Source of the DNA: an uncultured Collinsella sp.
GTDB taxonomy: Bacteria > Actinomycetota > Coriobacteriia > Coriobacteriales > Coriobacteriaceae
Direction: 5' to 3'
Assembly: GCA_902475475.1 (NCBI GenBank)
Contig: CABRZY010000001.1
Location: 1-50,674, forward strand
Length of the DNA: 50,674 nucleotides
The notes below the pieces were generated by a model, which saw nothing but the letters and a program-made list of their open reading frames with translations, had not been told where the DNA came from and did no database searches. The translations under genes were made by a program, and so were the position numbers. Shown here piece by piece: positions 34,918-43,337 of this stretch (within the stretch, counting starts at the first letter, position 1; each line of letters opens with the position of its first letter).

Positions 34918-37917
34918 ATGAGCGACATCATGAGGCCGATCCCGTTTTCGCAGCTGATGAACTGGATCATCGAGGAGCACAAGACCCAGGGCGCCGTCTT
35001 TGGCGTGCGCAAGATGGTTACGACCAACCAGGAGGGCGCGCTTCCCATTTTTGACGAGCGCATCGAGACCCCGTTTGGCCCGGCCGCCGGCCCCAATACG
35101 CAGCTTGCCCAAAACATCGTGGCATCCTACGTGGCCGGTTCCCGCTTCTTTGAGCTCAAGACCGTTCAGGTTATGGACGGCGAGGAGCTCTCCAAGTGTG
35201 TGAACAAGCCCTGCATCGTGGCGCAGGACGAGTGCTACAACTGCGAGTGGTCGACCGAGCTCGAGGTTCCGCAGGCTTTTGCCGAGTACGTGAAGGCATG
35301 GTTCGCCTGCCACCTGATTGCCCGTGAGTATGGCCTGGGCAGCCCGGACGGCTTTGTCTTTAACATGTCGGTGGGCTATGACCTCGAGGGCATCAAGAGC
35401 CCCAAGGTCGACGCCTACATCGAGGGCATGAAGGACGCCAGCGGCTCTGACGTCTGGAACGAGTGCCGTGCCTGGGCGCTCGCCAACCTGGACAAGTTTG
35501 AGCATGTCGACGCCGCGTTTGTCGAGTCCATCCCGGCACGCGTTTCCAACTCCATCACCGAGTCCACCCTGCATGGCTGCCCGCCGGCGGAGATCGAGCG
35601 CATCGCGACCTATCTGATTACCGAGAAGGGTCTCAACACCTACATCAAGTGCAACCCCACGCTGCTGGGCTATGAGTTTGCCCGCCAGCGCCTCAACGAG
35701 CTGGGCTTTGACTACATCGTCTTCGATGACACGCACTTCCGCGAGGACCTGCAATGGGCCGATGCCGTGCCTATGTTCGAGCGCCTGATTGCCCTGTGCG
35801 CCGAGCGCGGCCTGGAGTTTGGCGTCAAGCTGACCAACACGTTCCCCGTCGACGTGACGAGGAACGAGCTGCCCTCCACCGAGATGTACATGTCCGGCCG
35901 TTCGCTGTTCTCGCTGACCATCGAGGCTGCCCGCCGCATTACCGAGCAGTTTGATGGCAAACTGCGCATAAGCTACTCCGGCGGTGCCACGGTCTACAAC
36001 ATCCGCGCCCTGTACGATGCCGGCATTTGGCCCGTCACCCTGGCGACCGACGTGCTCAAGCCTGGTGGCTACGAGCGCTTTAGCCAGATGGCCGGCGAGT
36101 TTACCGACCTGGATGGCAAGCCGTTCGCGGGCGTCTCGCTCGAGGCTGTGACTGCGATCCAGACCGACTCACTCACCAACCCGCTCTACAAGAAGCCGCT
36201 GCGTCCGTTGCCCGACCGCAAGGTCGCCGGCAAGAGCCCGCTTTCCGATTGCTTTACCACGCCGTGCCGCACGAGCTGCCCCATCCAGCAGGATATTCCC
36301 GCCTATCTGGCGGCTGTTGACGAGGGCCGCTACGAGGACGCGCTCAACATCATCATCGAGCGCAACGCTCTGCCGTTCATTACCGGCACCATCTGCCCGC
36401 ATCCCTGCGGCCGTGCCTGCGAGCGTGCGTTCTACGAGCCCGAGGGCGCCCAGATTCGCGCCAGCAAGCTCAAGGCCGCCCGCGAGGCCATGACCGCCGT
36501 GCTGCCCAAGCTGCGCGCCCAGGCCATCGCCAACGACGGCGAGCGCAACGTTGCCGTTATCGGCGGCGGCCCGGCCGGCCTGGCGACGGCGTTCTTCCTG
36601 ACGCGTGCCGGTGTGCCCGTCACCATCTTCGAGGCCCGCGACTCTCTCGGCGGCGTGGTCCGCCACGTGATCCCCGAGTTCCGCATCGCGAGCGACGATA
36701 TCTCCCACGATGCCGAGCTCTGCCTGGCCTTTGGCGCCAAGGTTCAGCTCAACGCCCGCGTGGAGTCCATCGACGAGCTCAAGGCCCAGGGCTTTACCGA
36801 CGTGGTCGTGGCCACCGGCGCCTGGATGCCCGGCTCTGCGGGCTTAGACGAGGGCGCCGAGCTCGACGTGCTGGAGTTCCTCGAGGCCGCCAAGAAGGGC
36901 GAGAAGCTCGAGCTGGGTGAGGACGTCGTGGTCATTGGCGCCGGCAACACCGCCATGGACGCGGCCCGCGTGGCCAAGCGCCTTGCCGGCGTGAAGAACG
37001 TGCGCCTGGTGTATCGCCGCACCAAGAAGCAGATGCCCGCCGACGAGGAAGAGCTCGATCTTGCTCTTGCCGACGGCGTTGAGTTCTGCGAGCTGCTGGG
37101 GCCCAAGGCACTCAACGGCGCTGTGCTGACCTGCGACGTTATGGAGCTTGGCGAGCCGGATGCAAGCGGCCGTCGTAGCCCCGTCGCCACGGGCGAGACC
37201 GTCGAGCTTCCCGCCACCACGGTGATCTGCGCCGTGGGCGAGGGCATCGATGCCAGCCTGTACGACGCCGCGGGTGTTGAGCACGACCGTCGCGGCCGCC
37301 TCGCCGCCACCTCCACCGGCGTCGAGGGCGTCTGGGCTGCAGGTGACTGCCGTCGCGGTCCGGCCACCGTGGTCGAGGCTATCGCCGATGCCGCCGAGGT
37401 CGCCCGTGCCATCGCCGGTGTGGACTTTAACAAGTACGCCGACTGCAACGAGCAGGCCGGCCGCGAAGACACCTGCTACGAGCGCAAGGGGTCGCTGTGC
37501 CGCGACAAGCGCAACTGCACCAAGACCCGCTGCCTGGGCTGCGGCTCGGTGTGCGAGGTCTGCTGCGACGTGTGCCCCAACCGCGCCAACGTTGCCATTA
37601 AGGTGCCGGGCCTGGCCAAGCATCAGGTCGTCCACGTCGATGGCATGTGCAACGAGTGCGGCAACTGCGCCGTGTTCTGCCCCTACCAGGAGGGTCGTCC
37701 CTACAAGGACAAGCTCACCCTGTTCTGGAGCGAGCAGGACATGGAGAACTCCGAGAACGAGGGCTTCCTGGCCGTGGACGAGGACCACTTTAAGGTTCGC
37801 GTCGCCGGCACGGTCCGCACCGTCTCGGTCGATGCCGTCAACACCGGTCTTCCCGAGGCCGTCCGCCTGACCATCAGGGCTGTGCGCGACAACTATTCGT
37901 ACCTTCTTAAGAAATAG
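34918..37917 (+). CDS. ygfK: YgfK-type flavin/iron-sulfur oxidoreductase subunit (putative selenate reductase YgfK family)
   Basis: 999 residues from ATG 34918 (GAGAGGAG upstream). Residues 1 to about 430 are a dihydroorotate-dehydrogenase-like barrel. A cysteine-rich GltD-type segment (TPCRTSCPIQQD, CPHPCGRACE) begins near 443. A two-dinucleotide flavoprotein module follows (GGGPAGLATAF near 548, GAGNTAMDAA later). The C-terminus has two cysteine groups (from ~871, and CNECGNCAVFCP). It should pass electrons between NAD(P)H, flavin and Fe-S clusters. The 'selenate reductase' label is historical; the purine context argues for electron supply to the XdhD-like enzyme. Confidence 0.93.
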   Translation: MSDIMRPIPFSQLMNWIIEEHKTQGAVFGVRKMVTTNQEGALPIFDERIETPFGPAAGPNTQLAQNIVASYVAGSRFFELKTVQVMDGEELSKCVNKPCIVAQDECYNCEWSTELEVPQAFAEYVKAWFACHLIAREYGLGSPDGFVFNMSVGYDLEGIKSPKVDAYIEGMKDASGSDVWNECRAWALANLDKFEHVDAAFVESIPARVSNSITESTLHGCPPAEIERIATYLITEKGLNTYIKCNPTLLGYEFARQRLNELGFDYIVFDDTHFREDLQWADAVPMFERLIALCAERGLEFGVKLTNTFPVDVTRNELPSTEMYMSGRSLFSLTIEAARRITEQFDGKLRISYSGGATVYNIRALYDAGIWPVTLATDVLKPGGYERFSQMAGEFTDLDGKPFAGVSLEAVTAIQTDSLTNPLYKKPLRPLPDRKVAGKSPLSDCFTTPCRTSCPIQQDIPAYLAAVDEGRYEDALNIIIERNALPFITGTICPHPCGRACERAFYEPEGAQIRASKLKAAREAMTAVLPKLRAQAIANDGERNVAVIGGGPAGLATAFFLTRAGVPVTIFEARDSLGGVVRHVIPEFRIASDDISHDAELCLAFGAKVQLNARVESIDELKAQGFTDVVVATGAWMPGSAGLDEGAELDVLEFLEAAKKGEKLELGEDVVVIGAGNTAMDAARVAKRLAGVKNVRLVYRRTKKQMPADEEELDLALADGVEFCELLGPKALNGAVLTCDVMELGEPDASGRRSPVATGETVELPATTVICAVGEGIDASLYDAAGVEHDRRGRLAATSTGVEGVWAAGDCRRGPATVVEAIADAAEVARAIAGVDFNKYADCNEQAGREDTCYERKGSLCRDKRNCTKTRCLGCGSVCEVCCDVCPNRANVAIKVPGLAKHQVVHVDGMCNECGNCAVFCPYQEGRPYKDKLTLFWSEQDMENSENEGFLAVDEDHFKVRVAGTVRTVSVDAVNTGLPEAVRLTIRAVRDNYSYLLKK

Positions 37918-37928
37918 GCGAGTCTCTT

Positions 37929-38408
37929 ATGGCCAAATCCATTCAACATAACGTGGCCTACGTTGCCTGCGGAAGCGGTTGCGCCTCCGCAGGCGGCGAC
38001 GCCCGCTGCAGCGAAGGCTGCATTGGCTGTGGCGCCTGCGTCACGGCCTGCCCCCACGGCGCCATTGCGCTGGTCGATGGCATCGCCCGCGTGGATCGCT
38101 CCAAGTGCGCGGGCTGCGGCCTGTGCGGCATGGCGTGCCCGCAGCGCGTGATTGCCTTCGTTCCCGGCTACCAGAACATTCTGGTGCGCTGCAACAACAC
38201 CGATAAGGGCGCCATTGCGCGCAAGATCTGCGACACGAGCTGCATCGGTTGCGGTATGTGCGCCAAAAAGTGCCCTGCCGGCGCTATCCGCATCGAGGAC
38301 AACTGCGCCCATATCGACGGCGTGGACTGCCTGTCGTGCGGCATGTGCGCCGTCGTCTGCCCGCATGGCGCCATCCACGACCGCACCGGCATCGCCGCCG
38401 GCGTGTAG
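37929..38408 (+). CDS. Four-cluster [4Fe-4S] ferredoxin-like protein
   Basis: 159 residues with four C-x2-C-x2-C-x3-CP motifs: CIGCGACVTACP, CAGCGLCGMACP, CIGCGMCAKKCP and CLSCGMCAVVCP. It also has extra N-terminal cysteines (YVACGSGCASAGG) like those at the start of RnfB-type proteins. It lies 11 bp after ygfK and 12 bp before the xdhD-like gene, so it is likely an electron-transfer link between the two, analogous to the YgfS/YgfT ferredoxin-type proteins of the E. coli purine region. No membrane segment is visible. Confidence 0.9.
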   Translation: MAKSIQHNVAYVACGSGCASAGGDARCSEGCIGCGACVTACPHGAIALVDGIARVDRSKCAGCGLCGMACPQRVIAFVPGYQNILVRCNNTDKGAIARKICDTSCIGCGMCAKKCPAGAIRIEDNCAHIDGVDCLSCGMCAVVCPHGAIHDRTGIAAGV

Positions 38409-38420
38409 AAGGGAATCACC

Positions 38421-41198
38421 ATGGCACAGGAATTCACTTTTACCGTTAACGGTGTCGAGCACACGACGACGGAGAATAAACCACTGCTGCGCTATCTGCG
38501 CGACGACCTGCACATTCACTCCGCCAAGGACGGCTGCTCCGAGGGCGCCTGCGGCACCTGCACCATCCATGTGGACGGTGCGGCCGTCAAGGCGTGCGTG
38601 CTGACCACCGCTCTTGCCGCCGGCCGCAACATCGTGACCGTCGAGGGCCTGCCCGAGGACGTGCGCGAGGCCTTTGTGTACGCCTTTGGCGCCGTGGGCG
38701 CCGTGCAGTGCGGTTTTTGCATTCCCGGCATGGTCATGGCGGGTGCGGCGCTCATCGCCGAGGACCCCGAGCCCACCGAGGAGCAGATCAAGTACGCCAT
38801 TCGCGGTAACGTCTGTCGCTGCACCGGCTACAAAAAGATTATCGAGGGCATCTCGCTGGCCGCTGCGGTGCTCCGCGGCGAAAAGCAGATCGACGAGGAC
38901 CTGGAGCGCGGCGATGACTACGGCGTGGGCAAGCGCGCCTTCCGTATTGACGTGCGCAAGAAGGTGCTCGGCGAGGGCAAGTATCCCGACGATATCGACG
39001 AGCTCGATCAGCCGGGCCTGACCTATGCCAGCGCCGTGCGCTCCAAGTATCCGCGCGCCCGCGTGCTCTCCATCGACACCTCCAAGGCCGAGGCCCTGCC
39101 CGGTGTGGTGGGCATCCTGCGCGCCGAGGACGTGCCGGTCAACCAGGTCGGCCACCTTATCCAGGACTGGGACGTCATGATCGCTCAGGGCGATATCACC
39201 CGCTGCGTGGGCGATGCCATCGTGCTGGTGGTCGCCGAGGACGAGGCGACGCTCGAGAAGGCCAAGAAGCTCGTAAAGATTGACTACGAGCCGCTGGAGC
39301 CCGTGCGCAACATTGTCGAGGCCAGGGCCGCCGACGCTCCGCGCCTGCATGACAGCTTCTTTGCCTTTGGCAACACGGTGGAGCTCAAGGACAACGTGTG
39401 CCAGAGCCGCCACGTGACGCGCGGCGACGCCGCCAAGGCGCTGGCCGAAAGCGCGTTCACCGTGACGCAGCGCTTTACCACGCCCTTTACCGAGCATGCC
39501 TTCTTGGAGCCCGAGTGTGCCGTTGCCTTCCCGTACAAGAACGGCGTCAAGGTGCAGTCGACCGACCAGGGTGCCTATGATACGCGCAAAGAGTGTGCCC
39601 ACATGTTTGGCTGGGATAGCGAACCCGAGCGCGTGGTTGTAGAGACCATGCTCGTGGGTGGCGGCTTTGGCGGCAAGGAGGACGTGTCCATCCAGCACCT
39701 GGCCGCGCTCGCCGCCTATAAGTTCCAACGTCCTGTGAAGTGTAAGCTCACGCGTGCCGAGTCGCTCGCGTTCCATCCCAAGCGCCATGCCATGGACGGC
39801 ACCTTTACGCTGGGCTGCGACGCCGAGGGCAACTTTACCGGCCTAGACTGCGAGATCAACTTTGACACCGGCGCCTACGCGTCGCTGTGCGGCCCGGTGC
39901 TCGAGCGCGCCTGTACGCATGCCGTCGGCCCCTACAAGTACCAGAACACCGACATTCGCGGTTTTGGCTACTACACCAACAATCCGCCCGCCGGTGCGTA
40001 CCGTGGCTTTGGCGTCTGCCAGTCCGAGTTTGCGCTCGAGAGCTTGATTGACCTGCTGGCAGAGAAGGTCGGCCTGGATCCGTGGGAGATTCGTTACAGA
40101 AACGCCATCGAGCCGGGTGAGGTTCTGCCCAACGGCCAGATTGCCGACTGCTCCACGGCGCTTAAGGAGACGCTGCTCGAGGTCAAGGATGCCTACTACG
40201 CGCATCCCGGACACGCCGGTATCGCTTGCGCCATGAAGAACGCTGGTGTGGGCGTGGGCCTGCCCGATGCCGGTCGCTGCAAGATTCGCGTCGAGGATGG
40301 CCGCGCCGTGGTCTATGCCGCTACGTCCGACATCGGCCAGGGCTGCAACACGGTCTTTTTGCAGGACGTTGCCGAGGCCTGCGGTCTGCCGCTTCGCTGC
40401 ATCGCCAACGGCGAGTGCTCCACCGAGAATGCTCCCGACTCCGGCACCACGTCTGGTTCGCGTCAGACGGTCGTGACCGGCGAGGCCGTGCGCGGCGCCG
40501 CCTTCCTGCTGCGCGATGCCATGGTTGGCATCGAGGCCGGCAAGCCCGCGCCCGATGCTCCCGTGAGCGCGCATGGCGACGGCGTCAAGATCGAGTACGA
40601 TGACGGTCGCGCCTACCAGCTGCGCACGCAGGAGCTCGTCGCCGGCCAGGGTATGCATCCTCAGGATCCCGCGACCGCCATTAAGGCGCTCGAGGGATGC
40701 GAGTTTGGCTACGTGTACCTGGAGCCGACCGACAAACTGGGCGCGGATGTTCCCAACCCCAAGAGCCACATCTGCTACGGTTTTGCCACGCATGTGGTCA
40801 TTCTGGATGATGACGGTCGCGTGAGCGAGGTCTATGCCGTGCACGATTCCGGCAAGGTGGTCAACCCCATCTCCATCCAGGGTCAGATCGAAGGCGGCGT
40901 GCTCATGGGTATGGGCTATGCGCTTACCGAGGACTGGCCGCTCAAGGACTGCGTGCCCCAGGCAAGGTACGGTACGCTCGGGCTGTTCCGTGCGCCCGAG
41001 ATTCCGGATATCCACGCCATTTACGTGGAGAAGGACGAGCTGCTGCCTGTGGCATATGGCGGCAAGGGCATCGGCGAGATCGCAACGATCCCCACGGCGC
41101 CCGCCGTACAGAACGCTTACCGCGCGTTTGACGGCAAGCTGCGTCCCGATCTGCCCATGGTGGATACGCCCTACAGCCGCGCCCGCAACCGCGGGTAG
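38421..41198 (+). CDS. xdhD: XdhD-type molybdenum hydroxylase (fused 2Fe-2S and molybdopterin domains)
   Basis: 925 residues. The N-terminal domain has two [2Fe-2S] sites: C39, C44, C47, C59 and C97, C100, C132, C134 (CRCTGYKKI). The molybdopterin domains follow, with GGGFGGKED, PAGAYRGFG and the catalytic Glu886 in GKGIGE. There is no FAD domain. E. coli has a separate FAD subunit, YgfM, beside XdhD; no ygfM homologue is seen here, so YgfK and the ferredoxin may supply electrons. No in-frame TGA is present, so any selenium would be a labile cofactor. Substrate is probably a purine such as xanthine, hypoxanthine or urate. Confidence 0.92.
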   Translation: MAQEFTFTVNGVEHTTTENKPLLRYLRDDLHIHSAKDGCSEGACGTCTIHVDGAAVKACVLTTALAAGRNIVTVEGLPEDVREAFVYAFGAVGAVQCGFCIPGMVMAGAALIAEDPEPTEEQIKYAIRGNVCRCTGYKKIIEGISLAAAVLRGEKQIDEDLERGDDYGVGKRAFRIDVRKKVLGEGKYPDDIDELDQPGLTYASAVRSKYPRARVLSIDTSKAEALPGVVGILRAEDVPVNQVGHLIQDWDVMIAQGDITRCVGDAIVLVVAEDEATLEKAKKLVKIDYEPLEPVRNIVEARAADAPRLHDSFFAFGNTVELKDNVCQSRHVTRGDAAKALAESAFTVTQRFTTPFTEHAFLEPECAVAFPYKNGVKVQSTDQGAYDTRKECAHMFGWDSEPERVVVETMLVGGGFGGKEDVSIQHLAALAAYKFQRPVKCKLTRAESLAFHPKRHAMDGTFTLGCDAEGNFTGLDCEINFDTGAYASLCGPVLERACTHAVGPYKYQNTDIRGFGYYTNNPPAGAYRGFGVCQSEFALESLIDLLAEKVGLDPWEIRYRNAIEPGEVLPNGQIADCSTALKETLLEVKDAYYAHPGHAGIACAMKNAGVGVGLPDAGRCKIRVEDGRAVVYAATSDIGQGCNTVFLQDVAEACGLPLRCIANGECSTENAPDSGTTSGSRQTVVTGEAVRGAAFLLRDAMVGIEAGKPAPDAPVSAHGDGVKIEYDDGRAYQLRTQELVAGQGMHPQDPATAIKALEGCEFGYVYLEPTDKLGADVPNPKSHICYGFATHVVILDDDGRVSEVYAVHDSGKVVNPISIQGQIEGGVLMGMGYALTEDWPLKDCVPQARYGTLGLFRAPEIPDIHAIYVEKDELLPVAYGGKGIGEIATIPTAPAVQNAYRAFDGKLRPDLPMVDTPYSRARNRG

Positions 41199-41267
41199 GG
41201 TAGGGCGCGGACGGTCATTGCTGACGAGCTGTTCGCGCTCAACATCAACTACATGTGCTGCGCCTTT

Positions 41268-41300
41268 GGCCCCGACTCCATCGCGAGCCGGGGCCCTTTG
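41268..41300 (+). terminator. Terminator after the xdhD-like gene
   Basis: GGCCCCGACTC (41268-41278) pairs with GAGCCGGGGCC (41285-41295) with one mismatch, followed by CTTTG. It lies 70 bp after the stop and just before the repeat array, so the array is probably not strongly co-transcribed with the purine genes. Confidence 0.75.
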
Positions 41301-41319
41301 TTTGGAGTGCCTTCGCATG

Positions 41320-41737
41320 CGGAAGCTGCGTCCCGGATTTGGCGCTCAGAATGGGATGCGCTTTCCCTTTGGAGCCCTCGGCGGAAATTACATCCCAGAA
41401 TTGGCACTCAGAACGGGATGTGCTTTCCTTTTTGGGCCCTCGGCGGAAACTACGTCCCGGAATCCAGTCCCGGAGTGGGATGCGCTTTCCTGATCGGCCC
41501 TCAACCGGAAGCTGTGTCCCGGAATCATGCCTCAGAATGGGATGCGTTTTCCGCTGGCCGGTCGTTTGGAAAGCGCATCCCAGTTTGAGCGTTTATTCCG
41601 GGATGCGGTTTCCGCTGAAGGACTCAACCGGAAAGCCTGTCCCGTTCCGAGGCTGGATTCCGGGACACGCTTTCCGCTAGGCCCGCCATACGGAAAGTGC
41701 ATCCCGTTTTGAGCGTCCAGGCTAGGACGCGCTTTCC
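41320..41737. repeat. Array of seven 47-bp imperfect palindromes, 62-bp period
   Basis: Units start at 41320, 41382, 41444, 41506, 41567, 41629 and 41691, each exactly 47 bp. They are separated by 15-bp (once 14-bp) spacers that are not conserved as a block. Each begins CGGAA (TGGAA once) and ends TTTCC, with (A/G)TCCC-type and GGGATGCG-type inner arms, so each can fold as a hairpin. Units 1, 2 and 4 contain CTCAGAA; units 5 and 7 contain the reverse-complement-like TTGAGCG, so the array changes orientation at the single 14-bp spacer. A degenerate eighth unit starts at 41753. This fills the gap between the purine cluster and the next gene. Confidence 0.92.
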
Positions 41738-41809
41738 GTTGGCGTGGTCGTTGGGAAAACGCGGCCCAGATAGGGGAATGCGATCTGGCGATGCGTGGCC
41801 TAGCAGCTC

Positions 41810-42808
41810 CTACAGGTCCACCTCGTTGAGCCATGTCGGCAGCGCGGTCTGCTGGATGCCTGCCGTCTGCAGCTTTTTTGCGAGCATTCCTGCCGAGCGG
41901 ACCTCGTTGATGGTAAAGCGCAGCAGAGGGTGACCGTAGAGCGATAGGTGCGCCTCGCGCTGTCGTTCGGCAACGAGCGCCTCGGCGGTGGTGCGTCCGG
42001 CCAGCATGGTCTGGTCGGTATATTTGATGAGCCCGTCGAGCTCGCCCAGCGTGAGTTCCCGCGCCTGGCGCTCCCAGGCAAAGTCCGTTCGTATGGGCTT
42101 GGCCGAATCGAAGGGGTCCGTCAGCTCGTATTGAAGCCAGTCGGGTGCAAAGCCCGTCTCGATCATGACGGCTCGGGCGACCGATTCCCCGCCGCTCTCG
42201 GCGCGGGCGTCGGCATATCGAAGCGTTGTGAGGGCGGTGCGAATCGCGCGACCATTGCGGGCAGTCGCTCGTTGCTCAACGGCCTCCATCAACTGCTCTC
42301 GCGTAAGACCGAGCTTTGAGATCGCCGAATCGGCAATGGGCATGCCGTCGGCAAAACCAGTTTGCAGCAGGCAATCTGTGGCCGTTTGGATGGGCGGCGT
42401 TACCGATATGCCGGCTCTGCGTATTGCTCCGGCCGGCTCAATCTGGTGTCGCTGAATATGTGCGCCCGGACGAGCCGACGGCTTTGTCGAGCTGCAAACA
42501 TGCACAACGTTCAGGTGTCGCCACGAGACCTCGAGCCCCAGCAGGCAAGCTGCCGAAAACGAGCAGAAGGTCCAATCGGGGTGGATGATCGCAAGGGCGC
42601 GAATAATCTCGCAATGACGCTGCGCCCGGTTGAGCTCATCCCAGCGCATTTTGCGCGCGAACAAACCCGGCATGGGGGAGACGACCGTGCCGCCGGTGCG
42701 CCGAAGGAGCGCTTTTCGGATCGCCGTGCTCGGGGGAATCAGACAGCGCCCCTCTTGTTCGGCTTGAGTGAGCAGTTGGTCGATGAGCTGGTCATTACAA
42801 TGGGTCAT
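41810..42808 (-). CDS. AbiEi-like winged-helix protein with a PD-(D/E)XK-type domain
   Basis: 332 residues. The N-terminal part (about 1-60) resembles the winged-helix of AbiEi-family type IV antitoxins. The middle resembles AbiEi C-terminal regions. The C-terminal third has the pattern ESVARAV...G..P..LQYEL...TDFAWE..ARELTLGELDGLIKY, with Asp near 242 and Glu near 258, as in actinobacterial proteins that combine AbiEi with a Vsr/DUF559-like nuclease fold. No AbiEii toxin gene is adjacent. AAAGGAGG precedes the ATG. The gene is flanked on both sides by the 47-bp palindromes. Nuclease activity is unproven; automatic annotations sometimes give unrelated names. Confidence 0.75.
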   Translation of the reverse strand: MTHCNDQLIDQLLTQAEQEGRCLIPPSTAIRKALLRRTGGTVVSPMPGLFARKMRWDELNRAQRHCEIIRALAIIHPDWTFCSFSAACLLGLEVSWRHLNVVHVCSSTKPSARPGAHIQRHQIEPAGAIRRAGISVTPPIQTATDCLLQTGFADGMPIADSAISKLGLTREQLMEAVEQRATARNGRAIRTALTTLRYADARAESGGESVARAVMIETGFAPDWLQYELTDPFDSAKPIRTDFAWERQARELTLGELDGLIKYTDQTMLAGRTTAEALVAERQREAHLSLYGHPLLRFTINEVRSAGMLAKKLQTAGIQQTALPTWLNEVDL

Positions 42809-43103
42809 GAGCTACCGCCTCCTTTTGGGTAGCAAAAACGTATCAGCTGGAACTTGCCGCTCAGCTGACCAAAAGCTGACCAAAATCTAACCATGCAGGT
42901 AGATGACCTGCTTTTGGCGACATATTTCTTGTTTGAATCGGTGGGCGGTAATCGGCGACCGTGAACGGTAGCTGGATATGAAGTCTTGGTAAGTTTCGGG
43001 ACGTGTACTTTTTGAAAAAGAGCATTCTATCTGCTGTTTTGTGTTTCTGGATCGCATATTTGAAGGCATGTGATAAGGGTGGCGGACTGTCGCCTTGTAT
43101 CTG

Positions 43104-43211
43104 CGGAAACTGTGACCCGGAATTGCCACTCGGAATGGGACGCGCTTTCCGGACAGCCTTCAAGCGGAAACTACGGCCCAGTTTTTGGCTCCAGAACGGG
43201 GTGCATTTTCC
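43104..43211. repeat. Two more 47-bp palindrome units
   Basis: Units at 43104-43150 and 43165-43211, each exactly 47 bp, with a 14-bp spacer. They share CGGAAACT at the left end and TTTTCC or CTTTCC at the right end with the array at 41320-41737. They lie upstream of the AbiEi-like gene, so the gene is bracketed by the same repeat. The rest of the 529-bp gap (42809-43337) shows no gene. Confidence 0.88.
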
Positions 43212-43268
43212 GGAACGGTCCACGTGCGGTGATGTACCGCCCCTTTTGCGTGCGCCGCTTGTCGAATT

Positions 43269-43320
43269 ACGTTATAGCTGGCCATATTATAGGAAGGTAT
43301 AATATAGCCAGCTATAACGT
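43269..43320. promoter_or_regulatory. Palindrome with 23-bp arms directly before the ATPase gene
   Basis: 43269-43291 and 43298-43320 are reverse complements at 22 of 23 positions, with loop GGAAGG. Each arm contains TATAGCTGGC.ATA, itself nearly palindromic. It ends 17 bp before the ATG and abuts the ribosome site, so it can act as an operator, an mRNA hairpin, or both. AT-rich TATAAT-like sequence on the right arm (TATAAT, 43298-43303) could be the -10 of the gene. Confidence 0.8.
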
Positions 43321-43337
43321 AAAGGAAGGATGGCCCT

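Noticed and set aside
37893..39788. 631-residue minus-strand frame over the ferredoxin and xdhD
   Set aside because: Antisense shadow; the plus-strand genes carry clear cysteine and molybdopterin motifs.
38421..41198. Selenocysteine codon in the XdhD-type enzyme
   Set aside because: No in-frame TGA is present and no SECIS-like stem is needed; any selenium would be a non-translated cofactor.
40834..41680. Plus-strand frames running through the repeat array with repeated peptides
   Set aside because: The 62-bp period is not a multiple of three, so no frame is maintained; composition follows the repeats.
41320..41737. CRISPR array (regular repeats and spacers)
   Set aside because: The 15-bp spacers are too short, the 47-bp units diverge strongly and change orientation, and no cas gene is in the window.
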